This document shows, piece after piece, positions 30,946 to 42,597 of a stretch of 64,000 nt of DNA (position 1 is the first letter of the stretch; each line of letters starts with the position of its first letter). Origin of the DNA: Pectinophora gossypiella. Lineage: Eukaryota; Arthropoda; Insecta; Lepidoptera; Gelechiidae. The stretch covers positions 6,656,848 through 6,720,847 of the forward strand of contig NC_065423.1 of assembly GCF_024362695.1 (NCBI RefSeq), given 5' to 3'. The position numbers and the translations under genes were made by a program. Below the pieces are notes generated by a model, which was not told where the DNA came from, made no database searches, and saw nothing but the letters and a program-made list of their open reading frames with translations.

Positions 30946-31440
30946 GTCACTAACAAATAGAAATAACACATACAATTATATTAACAATACTTATATACAT
31001 ACACGTTTACTTACATAAAATAATATGTCTATAAACGTAAATATACATATAGATAAATATATCATCAATATATTATATGAATAATTATTATCTAGTGTAA
31101 AAATATCTTCTATTTACGAAAATATGGCGACTGATGTTTGCACGAGATAAATCAAATCAATTTATTTGCGAGAACACATAAAATACAAAAAGGTGGTAAA
31201 ATTATTCAAATAACAATATTGTGTGTTGTTATTGTGATTGTGATAATCAGGTAGATTAGATACTTATTAGATTCACGCACTTAAAACTTCCGGTTTTTAC
31301 CTTATTATCATTTAATCACCATATCGACCTTTTAATTGTTTTTACCGTAGATAATAACATAACATAAGCTCACAAGTATATCCCAATGTATTAGTACCTA
31401 CATCCATCGCAAAATGAACCAAGTACCCACACATCATCAA
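30946..31440. other. AT-rich spacer with LINE-UTR scrap
   Basis: 31355-31440 resembles the AACTCACGACTATAACCC repeat family (here ATAAGCTCACAAGTATATCC). No gene seen. Confidence 0.4.
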
Positions 31441-31590
31441 GCTTTCAAATATACTTTATTGCACACAACATACGAAACAAGTTTTACACACATGGTCGAA
31501 AGATACAGTACAATCTGGCGGCCTTATTGCTAAGCAGCAATTTCTTCCAGGCAACCTTTCTGTTAGACCGTGATAGGTGGTGGTCGTTGT
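31441..31590 (-). mobile_element. CR1-like LINE 3' end, minus
   Basis: On this strand: ATACTTTATTGCACACAACA, then GGCGGCCTTATTGCTAAGCA and TTCTTCCAGGCAACC. Confidence 0.75.
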
Positions 31591-32316
31591 ATAGATAAAC
31601 TACACTTTAAGTTGTTAGGTATTTACTTATGGAGGTAAGTGAAATTTACGCCTATCTGATGTGGCAGTTGCAAAATGCCTAAATAATCTGTTTAGCAGAT
31701 GTTTTCGCAAATTGCTCACGGTGTGTTGGGCGTAATAGGGAGTAGGTGATGTAAATAGATATGTATATTTAGTACCTAATACCACATTTACATCGTGCTA
31801 TTCTTGCAGCCTAATCTATAAACAGAAAGGGTAAAAAACTTATTTCCACGACATCCCAAAGGGGCCTCCTTTCCTTCTATCTATAACATACAACCTTCGA
31901 TATTCCCCCGGGCGATCTGGACATAGCTGACTAATTCTTTGATTACAGTCGCGGTGGCCCCAACAGGGCAACCCAGTATGCTAAAATGTTGCCAGAGTAT
32001 AATTTTCGGAATTATCAGTATCTCAGGACCGGTTCCGTTCAAGTTCACAGCAGGTTTCGGCCTACTTAAGGAACTTTCTTTGCCTCGTAAACTCTGTCCC
32101 ACTGTTTGATGACCCGAGAATCTTGAGGTGCCACTTTTTGTGACAATAATGCCGCGGTTGGAAGTGAAAATTACGAGGGTATTCAAATGTTTTGAAGTTT
32201 TTATAAGAGTGTGCCGTTATTTTTAAAATGGCTTTTCTATGCAGCTGTTTCTGGACTATGGTACCTACCTCTACTTATATAGGTAAGTAGGTATTTATTT
32301 AGGTACTTTTTATGGC
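31591..32316. other. Unrecognised; one 101-residue minus frame
   Basis: The minus frame 31881-32186 is less A/T-biased than its flanks but matches no family I know and has no splice context I trust. I list it only as unexplained. Confidence 0.3.
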
Positions 32317-32580
32317 GTGACTTATTGTAGATTTTCCGCAGATGGCATTAACTACTTGGCCGGACAAATGGGGAGCGCTGAAGGCTCTCACCCGGTACAA
32401 CGTTTAAGACAACAGGCCTGAGGGTGCCCAGTTGGGCGCGAACCTCGGCTCAGGGCGTCGTCTGAGAGGAAAACTATTTGAAAGAATTAATCGACCCTAG
32501 TGGGTCGATAACGATAAGCGCTGAATGAGGGAACACGTCGATCACGCCGGCGGGGTCGGCATCGGGGTCCTGAAGTGTTA
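32317..32580 (-). mobile_element. LINE family L2 3' end, minus
   Basis: Inverse of 10008-10357: GGCGTGACTTATTGTAGATT, CCGGACAAATGGGGAGCGC and GGGTGCCCAGTTGGGCGCG. Truncated after GGGTCCTGAAGTG. Confidence 0.78.
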
Positions 32581-32921
32581 TATAGGTAAGTACGTCATTG
32601 CCATAGAATAAAGAATAAGTAGTACTAATTTTAAATCCAGCCAGATCGGAATCAACATCAAACTCGTAGCAGTAAAGAGGCAACTTTTGGCTTTTTTATG
32701 AGTAATTTAATTACGTAAGTAAGTAATTGAATTGCTCAACGCATCTTAAACTTTTTTATTCAACATTTAGTGTGTTAATGTAATATATTATTTTATTATT
32801 ATGTTGAATATAGTACTTGTACCTATATAAGTACGTACCTACCCAGGTAAACATAAAGTCCTTTGAACGTTGGGAATGACCTATGATGTAGATAATAAAA
32901 CGCTTTTTATTAACAAAATAA

Positions 32922-33204
32922 CGGCCTTCGTGGTCCAGTGGTTGAGCGTTAGGCTCACGATCTGGAGGCCCAGGGCTCGCTCCGGTGGGGACATATCACA
33001 AAAATCACTTTTTGATCCCTAGTTTGGTTAGGACATTACAAACTAATCACTTGATTGTCCGAAAATAAGATGATCCGTGCTTCGGAGGCATGTTAAGCCG
33101 TTGGTTCCAGTTACTACTCACTGATGTAAGTATGAAGTCGTTACATGAGTCATTTCAGGGGCCTTTGGCGGCTCAGTAATAACCCTGACACCGAAGAAGA
33201 GAAG
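32922..33204 (+). mobile_element. SINE family S1 with 12-bp duplication
   Basis: ATTAACAAAATA is repeated at 32909-32920 and 33205-33216. The head, core and CCTGACACC are present. The last ~45 bases of the usual 3' end are missing, which is odd for an element primed from its 3' end and suggests a later deletion. Confidence 0.85.
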
Positions 33205-33366
33205 ATTAACAAAATAAATTTCGTGTCCTTTCTAACGCGATGGGTCATTATTATGGGCTGTTTAATCTGTTTAATCCATCATAATGTGCATCATATGCAT
33301 CTCAGAACTTCGTAACAAGAGTGGCTGCAAGTGGTTTTTATATGGCTCTGCCCACCCCATCAGCTT

Positions 33367-33733
33367 ATACAGGATGGCCCAGAAGTTCACACAGAAAAAT
33401 TAGATAGAGGGACTCATTAGCTACCAGAAACAGTCCCATGTATGTTCACCAATTATTTACGGTTTAGGAGATATGACCCATTTTGTAGGTACCTTTTTCT
33501 AGATTTTCTAAAAAGAATAGTTATGGAGTAAAATAAAAGAATTATTGAGAAAGAGATACCGAAAAAATTATGATTTCTGAAATAAGGTAGAAAATCTAGA
33601 AAAAGGTACGAAACGGGTCATATCTCCTAAACCGTAAATAATCGCTGAAGATACATGGGGGTGTTTCTGGTAGTCAATGAGCCCCTCTATTTAATTTTTC
33701 ATTTTGAACCTGAACTTCTAGGCCTTCCTGTAT
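33367..33733. mobile_element. Long palindromic element, 366 bases
   Basis: ATACAGGATGGCCCAGAAGTTC at the left mirrors GAACTTCTAGGCCTTCCTGTAT at the right (each in part). Further inside, ACGGTTTAGGAGATATGACC mirrors GGTCATATCTCCTAAACCGT. Arms run about 140 bases around a 90-base centre. No ORF. Confidence 0.82.
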
Positions 33734-34982
33734 GAGCATATCATACGCATGAATGAATATGTCAATTTACCAAACATTCAGGAACATACAAACTTTTATC
33801 GCCACTTTAGCTATGCACTACGCAACTTAATAAAATAATCGAGTAGGCAGGCTGTTTGAATTACTTACAATAGTCACGTTCGCATTGTGGGAGAAAAAGG
33901 AAAATATGAAACTAGCATTGTGATTGTTGATTCTAATACGTTTTAAGATCCGTGCGAAGATACCTTGATTTGATAGCTTTAATAACCGAGCTATGAGCGG
34001 GCGCGGCAAAATCAAATTAAAACAGACACAACTCAAACGTTCATAACCTCACGCCCATAGAATTCTTAGAATGGAAAAGAAATTTGTACATAAATAATAC
34101 AAGTGCCAATATGGATACGATAAAACGTATGGTGTGAGGTGTGAAACCATTCCCCTAAACTGTGAAACCATTTACCCTAGTACAAAGCCAACAGACGGAA
34201 AATTAAGGAGCGACTGAAAAACAGCGTCTGTTTCTTCGGAAATAGACACAATGCTGAGTTCGTGTCCTATTCACTGCTGTGCCACATTATGTACTGAGTT
34301 TTAAAAATTGTTTTATGATATTTTGTTGTTTTTACTCTGTTTGTAACACTTCGTATGTAATGTGTCACAATTTGTTGAATAAACATTTTCTCTCTCTCTC
34401 TCTCTCTCTGAGGTGACCAGTAAGTAACTCGATTGTGGTAAAATATGTCGATAGCAACGCAAGGAGGGACTTTCCGGGCTACGTTCTTCAAAAAATAATG
34501 TAGATGGCGTTGTACAGATTTAACGTGTTAATCACCTATTTTCTCATTGCTCGGGTTATGTACCCAAGAAAAAGCAATAAAAAAACAAACCAAATAGTAA
34601 GCGGAAAGCCGTATAAACGGTTTACTATTAACGTGAAATTGTCTCTCTATGACACGCAATATAAAAAAAAAACTAAGTATTGATACGAGCGTTCGAAATC
34701 ATGATTAATGTGACGAATACTTGTATAAAAATTAAATGCTGATCGTTTGACTTTTTTGGGTATTTTATATATTATATTTATAATAAAATGTGGTAAACAT
34801 TTAAAAAAAGGAAAATACCTGATAGCCAAGTACCAATTTTTTCTCATAATCTGCAATAGTCCTACACGAACCGGGGGTTGTCATTGGGTGTACTCACCTT
34901 TGTGGTCTCTGCCTACCCTGATGGGAAATAGGCGTGATCTTATGTATGTAAATATAAAATATATTGTTGTAATTAAATATGT
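33734..34982. other. Spacer with simple repeats
   Basis: A (TC)n run lies at about 34390-34409. A fragment of fold-back H lies at 34469-34530 (GACTTTCCGGGCTACGTTC). No gene recognised. Confidence 0.45.
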
Positions 34983-35090
34983 TGATTGATGGATGTTGAG
35001 GAAGCAAGAGAAGTGTGTCAGGATCGATGCAAATGGAATTCCATAGTATCTGCTCACCCCGGTGGGAAATAGGCGTGAGTTTATGTATGA
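34983..35090 (+). mobile_element. LINE fragment (GRPRR family 3' region)
   Basis: TTGATGGATGTTGAGGAAGC, GTGTGTCAGGATCGATGCAA and GGTGGGAAATAGGCGTGAG; same family as 63838-64000. Confidence 0.6.
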
Positions 35091-35245
35091 ATGTTAATTG
35101 TTTATTTGCCTACTACACATTTCTCTTCATCCGTCACTACTGTGAGACGTTATAGAAACATTTCAACAATTTATAAACAATAACAAAACTAACTAGTGGT
35201 AGTCAATACTTCATTTTCATATTTCATTGTCATTGTTGGTGTTAC

Positions 35246-35556
35246 GGCATCCGTGGTCCAGTGGTTGAGCGTTGGGCTCGTGATCCGGAGGCCCCGGGTT
35301 CGAATCCCGGTGGGGACATATCACAAAAATCACTTTGTGATCCCTAGTTTGGTTAGGACATTACAGGCACCTGATCACCTGATTGTCCGAAAGTAAGATG
35401 ATCCGTGCTTCGGAAGGCACGTTAAGCCGTTCGTCCCGGTTACTATTTACTGATGTAAGTGAGTAATCGTTACATGAGCCATGTCAGGGGTTTTAGCGGC
35501 TCAATAATAACCCTGACACCAAGGTAATTCACCTCACAATCCACAGGATAGAAGAA
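35246..35556 (+). mobile_element. SINE family S1, near full length
   Basis: The tRNA-like head is unusually clean (B box GGTTCGAATCCC). Core present. Near the 3' end a short deletion removed the GGGTTGATGAGGTTGG block. Confidence 0.87.
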
Positions 35557-35782
35557 CTTCAAAATGTCTTCACACATTCCTCCGACAGGGATATGGATGT
35601 TGAATTGGTCGTGAATGTGGAATAGATTTGTATTAGAGCCTGAGTGCAGGGCGAGGCGTGGCGCAGTCGTAGAGAGGTGTTTGCTGGTGTTGGAGTATCG
35701 AGGCCGCGAGATGGTGCCTGCCTATGACGACTCTATCGTCTTGATACTTGGATTTTTTTCACAATCATAATTTATTTACATA

Positions 35783-35937
35783 CATACACACATAAACTCA
35801 CGCCTATTTCTCACCGGGATAAGCAGAGACTATAGAATTCCATTTGCTTCGATCCTGAGACACTTCTCTTGCTTCCTCTACATTCATCAACCGCTTCATG
35901 CACGCACACGGCACACCCGTTCAGAGTAGATCGTAAT
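35783..35937 (-). mobile_element. LINE fragment (GRPRR family), minus
   Basis: ACATAAACTCACGCCTATTT...TTGCTTCCTCTACATTCATC, inverse of 34983-35090 and longer. Confidence 0.6.
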
Positions 35938-36392
35938 TTATTTATTACGTGGTAAAATGTAGGTAAAATAAAGCAAGTAATTTTTCATGTTGTCCTAGGT
36001 AAATTGTAACACAATTTTTCAATAAATTATGATAGAAAATATCTTTAACGTTTTGCAAGTTTAAAAAAAAAATGGTTATACAAAACTTATGTTATTTATG
36101 TTATTCTGTTTTTAAATTTAAATCAGACAATTTGCATGTCTATAAAATATTTATAAATTATATTTTTTGCATTTGAACACATGGTAGTGTTTCCGCCAAG
36201 TGGAGTAAAATGGTGCATTTCTTTTTCTCAAAGCGACGTATTTTTGAGCATTGTAATATATGTATTAATATAATTTTTATAATTTATCAGTATCACTTTA
36301 CCGAAAGGTATTTTTACAGAACTAGTAATGTGTACATAAAAATCTATGACAAAATACTAAGAAGTTGGATAAACATACTAAATATTAATCAA
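35938..36392. other. AT-rich spacer
   Basis: No gene or element recognised. Confidence 0.4.
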
Positions 36393-36497
36393 ATCAAATC
36401 AAATATACTTTATTGCACACAACATACAAAACAAATTTACACAAATGATGATAGATACAGTACAATCTAGCGGCCTTATTGCTAAACAGCAATTAAC
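36393..36497 (-). mobile_element. CR1-like LINE 3' end, minus
   Basis: AATCAAATCAAATCAAATAT tail, then CTTTATTGCACACAACATAC and GCGGCCTTATTGCTAAACAG. Confidence 0.75.
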
Positions 36498-36539
36498 CAT
36501 TTCATTCCTCAAAAAACCTGAAGCACCAAAACCTCTCCA

Positions 36540-36925
36540 TCGAGCTACAGTGAAGTAAAGGTTCAACCGGCGCGGGCGCAGCGTGTGACGTGTCTCCTCA
36601 CTTCTCTTCCTTCAGTGAACCGCGAACCGTCGTCCGAGACGCATGTCCGTCCCGCTCGCTCCAAAAAACATTTGAAAGTAATCTCTTCTAATTGGTGCTA
36701 ACTGTGATACCCAAACGTTTTCATTTAAATGCGATATCAGCGACTTGAAAGAACGAATTAAAAGCTTACAAGGACAGTGCATGAAAGTTGGAAGTCTAGT
36801 GTTTTTTTGTAACAAAATTGTTGAATTCCGGATTGTGGCGTGTGACCTAACGGATACAATAGGTGAGTGATTGAAACAGTTTTGCTTAATAGTTTTCTGT
36901 CAGGTGATGCTGCAGTTTGCTTCAG
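36540..36925 (+). promoter_or_regulatory. Candidate promoter and non-coding first exon
   Basis: A G/C-rich patch from about 36540 to 36670 stands out in AT-rich DNA. It contains TCAGT at 36612-36616, which fits the arthropod initiator consensus. About 250 bases later there is a good splice donor, ATAG|GTGAGT, at 36863, and a second, TTCAG|GTAAGA, at 36926. No long ORF lies between, so this would be a 5' UTR exon of a gene whose coding exons lie further right, perhaps beyond the window. Inference only. Confidence 0.35.
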
Positions 36926-38492
36926 GTAAGAATTTCGGCCATTTTGCAAATTGGCGGCTACCTCGATTGCAATGCAACGCTTAAAAAAGTATTTGAGATG
37001 GAACAACTAGGTATTTGCCCTCTTTTTGTTGAAATTGCTTTCCCAAGTCTTCTGCGAGGAATTCTGTCTTCGAAATTTAAAACTTGATTTTTTCAATTTC
37101 TAATATACCCTACCTACCTATATATTTGTATCTAGCGCGGTAACTATGTACAAAAAAAGCTAGCAAATAAATAAAAAAAAGCTTAAAAAAGCGCGCCTTT
37201 TCAAGTAGACTGTTGTAAGTAACTTGTAAGTAAAAAATGGAATGCAGTTTCTTTATTTAATTGTATGAGGTTGGAAGTGTATGACCTTAGCTGGTGTTCT
37301 TGACTTGGTTCACCCATAACGTACCCACGTCGAGTCTCCCGTGCTTTGTATGGGTGATGTTTACGTTATGCAAAGCGCTTTTATGTAGGTACCTATGTTG
37401 ATTGCTTACTTTCTTTTTAAAATTATTGGTTCTTGATTTATAAAGTATAATTGCGATTAACCTACCTTATGTGTTCGAGATCATTTTCATATTTTTTATG
37501 GGAAATAATTTATTGATAGTAATTGTTATTTATATTACTTAAGTAGGTACATAAATACTTAACTAAGTATAAAAATAACCATACTTTATAGCACGTAAAA
37601 CACAACGAATAAGATAATTAAAAATACACACATACTTCGATAACATCACGCCTATTTTCCTTCGAGGTAGGCAGAGACTACAGAATTCTACTTAGGTACT
37701 ACGATCCTAACACGCCACTTTCGCTTCCTCCATTTTCATCACAGACAAAAAACCAAAAGCAATGAAAAGAAGCAGTCAAAATAAATATATTCGACAGTCT
37801 AAATAGCATTTTTAACAAACCATCGAACACTTCATCTAAAATACAGATTACTATTATGTTTAAGTGTGTGCCAACTAAAAGATCACAATATTAAAGATGA
37901 TGCTATTAGATATTCCTATTCGCTCTTTCTTATGTTTTTAACCTCTCTTAGCTTGACCTTCGCTCTCACAGAACACATAAAGTCCATTTTTCCTAAAACA
38001 TATGCAAAACTATATACACAAAGTCATAAAAAGCCGGAATAAATTAATATATTACAAATATTATTAAAAACTGAGGCTAAACTTTAAATATTTGTGAAAA
38101 AAACACGTTCTTATGATAAGCTAAGGGGAAAGTTGTGAATATGTTAAGACAGAAGCATTTTAATTAAAAAGAAAGAATATAATACGAAAATAAAGTCTTG
38201 TATTCTCTTTCTAGACTTGGCTCTAACACTAATATTATAAATGCCAAAGTAACTATCTGTTGGTTACCATTGCACGCTAAAACCGATAACCCGATAAAAA
38301 ATAAATTAGGTATGCAAATAATTTGTGACCTACGGAAGAAGATATGATAATTTTTTATCCCGGAAATCACATAAAAAGGGGATGGAAAAAACGTGCCTAG
38401 AAAAAATATATAAATAAAAAAACCTATGTATTATCCCATCTGGGTAAAGTTCTAACTACATCCCGCTCAGGGACGGTACTGAAAAGTGTCGG
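36926..38492. other. Spacer with LINE scrap, no exon found
   Basis: 37625-37740 is a minus-strand GRPRR-family LINE fragment (CACGCCTATTTTCCTTCG). Otherwise AT-rich with no recognisable coding. Confidence 0.4.
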
Positions 38493-38842
38493 CATCCGAA
38501 GGACGTAATATACGATTCCGACGACCCGATTACTCTAGCCATAGAGGAGGCCAATCAGCTTGCGACACCAAACACTACAGAACCCAGATACCGACCCGGC
38601 GTGGTCGACGATTTCCCTCAATCAGCGCTTATCGCTATCGACCCACTAGGGTTGATTAATTCTTTCAAATATGTTTCCTCTCAGACGACGGCCTGTGTCG
38701 ACGTTCGCGCCCAACTGGGCACCCTCAGCCCTGTTGTCTTAAACGTTGTACCGGGTGAGAGCCTTTAGCGCTCCCCATTTGTCCGGCCAAGTAATCAATG
38801 CCATCTGCGGCAAATCTACAATAATTCACGTCAAAAAAAAAA
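38493..38842 (+). mobile_element. LINE family L2 3' end
   Basis: Same 5' boundary region as 10008 (GACGTAATATACGATTCC), the same encoded ITLAIEEANQLAT-type peptide, the same UTR and a poly(A) end. An unrelated copy of the same truncation class. Confidence 0.8.
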
Positions 38843-38899
38843 TACCAATGATATGGACTTAGTTTTCTACCTCCCTTCAGGCAAAACTGTTACATAAAA

Positions 38900-38970
38900 C
38901 ATAAACAGCCTATATGCTATAGGTAGCAGTGGGCTGCTGGGCACAGACCTCTCTTCAATCAACTGGAGGC
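38900..38970 (-). repeat. S2 SINE scrap
   Basis: AACAGCCTATATGCTATAGG and GCTGGGCACAGACCTCTC: a 3' end only, with internal disruption. Confidence 0.5.
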
Positions 38971-39375
38971 GCAGATTATTAGAGTTTACTCAACGCCATA
39001 AGAACATAAAATCACGACTCTGATCCCTAATCTACAATAATTCACGTCAAAAAGAAGGCGAAGGTCTAACGGTCTAAACATATTTCTCTCAGTAAGGTAA
39101 GTGGCAACTTTTAAACTGGAGCAGTACCTACTACGTTAGTAAAATGCGAAATTTACAAAATGTAACCTTCATTGCTCTGATTTCACAGTAAAATCGTGTC
39201 TTTTCGTTACCGGCTGCGTTGCCAACTGTTGTAACCATAATTGATTATGGTTTATTGGCATTATTGCACAGGTCACTTTTGTGTTTTAAATATTTCAATA
39301 AAGTAACAGTGTCTCTGGACATTCTATCTTTTTACTTTACTTTACTTTCTACTACTACTTCTTTTTTATTACTTA

Positions 39376-39703
39376 ACGGCCTCCGTGGTTCAGTGGTTTG
39401 AACGTTGCGCTCACGACCCGGAGGTGCCGAGTTCAAATCCCGATGGGCACATATCACAAAAATGACTTTGTGATCCCTAGTTTGGTTAGGACATTACAGG
39501 CTGATCCATCCATCCCCTGAATATCCGAAAGTAAGATGATCCGTGCTTCGGCAGGCATGTTAAGCTATTGGTCCCGGTTACTACTTTCTGATGGTAGTCG
39601 TTACATAAGCCATGTCAGGGGCCTTTGGCGGTTCAATAGTAACCCTGACACCAGGGTTGATGAGGTTGGTACTCCACCTCATAACCCACACGATAGAAGA
39701 AGA
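39376..39703 (+). mobile_element. SINE family S1, full length
   Basis: Head (TGGTTCAGTGG, AGTTCAAATCCC), core (GTGCTTCGGCAGGCATG) and complete 3' end CCACACGATAGAAGAAGA. Confidence 0.87.
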
Positions 39704-40670
39704 TTAGATGATCACCAAACAATGTCTGTCTGATTATAAAGTGACTTTTTGCCTTCGAAGACGTGAGTTTACACCATGCCTATCTTCGTGATGCAATGTA
39801 TGTAGTAATACACTAAAAATGCAAAAAGATCACGTCACAGAGAGTTCTAAGAACAACCTTTCCACTGTTCGCCAAACAAGATAAGATTACGCTCCATTAT
39901 AAATATGATTTTTGCACCTTGTACCGGCTATCGGCCATTTTAATGGCTTATTGTTTAAAAAAACAATACAACGTACAAACATACGTAAGTACATGTGTAC
40001 ATTACTGACAATCGGGAATGCCCGAGCACTTGTTTATGTGTTTACAAATATTATTAAACGCCATTTTGTAATGAATAATAAAAGGAAATCGTCGAAATTG
40101 CTCACGTTTTGTCGTATTAATTATGTTGTGAACGCCCATACAAAAGACATCAACGGGGTACTACTGTGTTTGGCTAGTTTGTGAAAATAGATCAGGTTTT
40201 TTTTTCTCTATTTTTTTGAACTGTATACTTTTATTCACGCCCGTCATTTCTTACGAGGCGGACAGAGGTACAACCATAGAGCAAAAGTGTAGCGAATTAT
40301 TTGTAAACAGTGGTGAAATTATGAACCATTAGTTGTCATAATTATAAAGTTTATGTTTTTGGTCTATTACAGAAACTACATATAACCATGACGTCTTAAG
40401 TGCAACCAGTTATTTTATAACTTTGCAAGAAACTGATTGGACTTTTGCACCTTATCGTATAAATGATGAGAAAACACCTAGCAGCGATTTTTGAATTACC
40501 TAATTGTTATTAATCTTACTAAGTATATCGATTATTACTTTTTGAAGTTATTTCGATATATACGTCCTATCTTTGTGTCTGTTCTGCATTAATTTGTACT
40601 CTACCAATTATTGTTTCTGGCGACTTGTGCCTCTGCTTACCCGTATAGGGGATATGTGCGTGAATCCTTT
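39704..40670. other. No gene seen
   Basis: AT-rich. The frame 39912-40184 (90 residues) has no domain I recognise. Confidence 0.35.
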
Positions 40671-40958
40671 CATCATCATCAGCCCATTAACGTCCCCACT
40701 GCTGGGGCACGGGCCTTCCCTATGGATGGATAGGGAGATCGGGCCTTAAACCATCACGGGCCCAGTGCGGATTGATGGTTATTAACGACTGCTAATGCAG
40801 CCGGGACCAACGGCTTAACGTGTCTTCCGAAGCACGGAGGAGATCGAAATGAAAGCTTTTTTTTTGTGGTCACCCATCCTATGACCGGCCTTTGCGAAAG
40901 TTGCTTAACTTCAACAATCGCATACTAAGCGCGTTAACCGCTGCGCCACCGAGCTCCT
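40671..40958 (-). mobile_element. SINE family S3, full length, 12-bp duplication, minus
   Basis: CGTGAATCCTTT is repeated at 40659-40670 and 40959-40970. Minus-strand order: GAGCTCGGTGGCGCAGCGG, GAAGTTAAGCAACTTTCGC, GGATGGGTGACCAC, poly(A)-like run, core, GTGCCCCAGCAGTGGGGACG, GATGATGATG. This is the reference copy for the family in this window. Confidence 0.92.
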
Positions 40959-41812
40959 CGTGAATCCTTTCCATGTATGTTAATATTGTAGAAGGAACGC
41001 AAATAAGCAGATATTCAAAACTGACCAGTGACTGACTCGCTTCATGTTACGTAAGTTAACCAACAATTTGGCGCTAACCAAATTGCAGTTGATTCACTCG
41101 CCGCTCGTGAGAATGAAAGTGGTATGTATACATGTATGTTTGTACATATGTGTGTATGTGTGATTGCATGTGTGGGTGAGACTTGCCCACTTTCCACCTT
41201 TTGGAGGTTACACCGTATTAAAATACTTTTTAGCAGGCATTTTTTTAATTTGTATATTATCGCAATGATATCCCTAATTGTATATATTTTTTTAATAATA
41301 TAGGCTCGCGTTTGACCACAATCTCACCTGATGGTAAGTGACTATGTGGTCTAAGGTCGATCACGCTTACCTAGCAAATGCCTATTCACTCTAGACTTGA
41401 AGACTCCCAGATTATAACGATTTGGAAAAACAGACGACATTACAGACAGTTCCAGTGCTTCGCTGTGTGTTAAAAAATGTACATAAAATATAAGCTCACG
41501 ACTATAACCCAATTGGGGTAGTCAGAGGTATATCCACCACAAGATGAACTAAGTACCGACTTCTACTTTTTTGTTAAACCAATGTGATAGGCGATTGAAA
41601 AATACTATTTACTTAAGTAATTGTTTTGAATTATGACTGTCCACCATGTAAAATTATATGAATTATGACCACATCGTCACTTAATATCAGGTGAGATTGT
41701 GGTCAAACGCGAGCCTACTTTAATTTAAAAAAAAAACCGAAGCTAAAGTTGTTGGAAATATAGTTTGAAAAATTCTTCTAAGTCATAATTTAAAAACCAT
41801 TTTCTATCATAT
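40959..41812. other. Spacer with LINE-UTR scraps
   Basis: 41290-41400 (GGCTCGCGTTTGACCACAAT) recurs inverted at 41680-41720 (ATTGTGGTCAAACGCGAGCC), forming a widely spaced inverted pair. 41483-41600 is the AACCCAATTGGGGTAGTCAG repeat. No gene. Confidence 0.45.
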
Positions 41813-42300
41813 TTGCTAAAACCATTAAACACTCCAGGCAGAGTCAATTTTGCATGGGTATGCATCTTATTAGAAAAAAATACTTGTCGAATTCTCTGCC
41901 TGAAAGCATTAGGAGAGCTTCGTCATTGGAGTCCTTTAAAGGGCAAGTCAAGGCGCATTTCCTTACCTCTATTTCCTCTTCATCTTCATAATCTATCTAC
42001 TCCTTTTCTTCCATAGTATATGTAGTGATATTTATTTATTATAACAATTATAATTATGTGTATTATTATTATGTAGTTTATGTAGTCGAAAGTGTATTTA
42101 TTTTTTATACGTACAAGTATTCGCATGCTGCACTATCCCGCTATATTACATAATAATAAATATCTCCTGTACTTAAAGGTTGCCTGGAAGAGATTGCTAC
42201 TTAGCAATAAGGCCGCCTATTGTACTCATTCTATTTCTCTTTTGTTTTGTATTTTGTTTTTTTCCTGTTTTGTGCAATAAAGTATTTTTTATGTTATGTT
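41813..42300 (+). mobile_element. CR1-like LINE 3' end with RT tail
   Basis: The frame covering 41880-41970 reads NSLPESIRRASSLESFKGQ then VKAHFLTS, the usual C-terminal sequence of CR1/Jockey-group reverse transcriptases (W-N-S-L-P-x-x-I-R...S-F-K). The UTR follows: TTGCCTGGAAGAGATTGCTA, AGCAATAAGGCCGCC and GTGCAATAAAGTATTTTTTATG. This copy ties the dispersed AGCAATAAGGCCGCC tails to a protein-coding family. Confidence 0.75.
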
Positions 42301-42597
42301 ACTTACTTATATATTAATCGCAGCGTCCATACTCGAGTTGTTTCTTATGGGCTTTTTGCAATGATAACAAATTCTCCTACGTTTATATTAACATTCGTAC
42401 CATTTAGAAATCACGATTTATCGTACAATGCACAATGCAAAGAAATGCACATTAATCTTAGAGAAACAGCAAACCGGTGCGTTCATGTTATACTAAAATG
42501 GTCGCATTTCTCTTCACTTGGCATTCACTAGAATGAGACAACGTTAGCGAAGCGACTATCATTATACTATACATACGTAAGTTCACGCTCGTAATTC
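42301..42597. other. No gene seen
   Basis: AT-rich. Confidence 0.35.

Noticed and set aside
31881..32186. 101-residue minus-strand ORF as a host gene
   Set aside because: No recognised domain, no supporting splice sites and no neighbouring exons; left as unexplained.
35246..35320. A tRNA gene
   Set aside because: The cloverleaf-like stretch with A and B boxes is the head of SINE S1, repeated at several other places; the same holds for 29122, 60716 and the S4 head near 59690.
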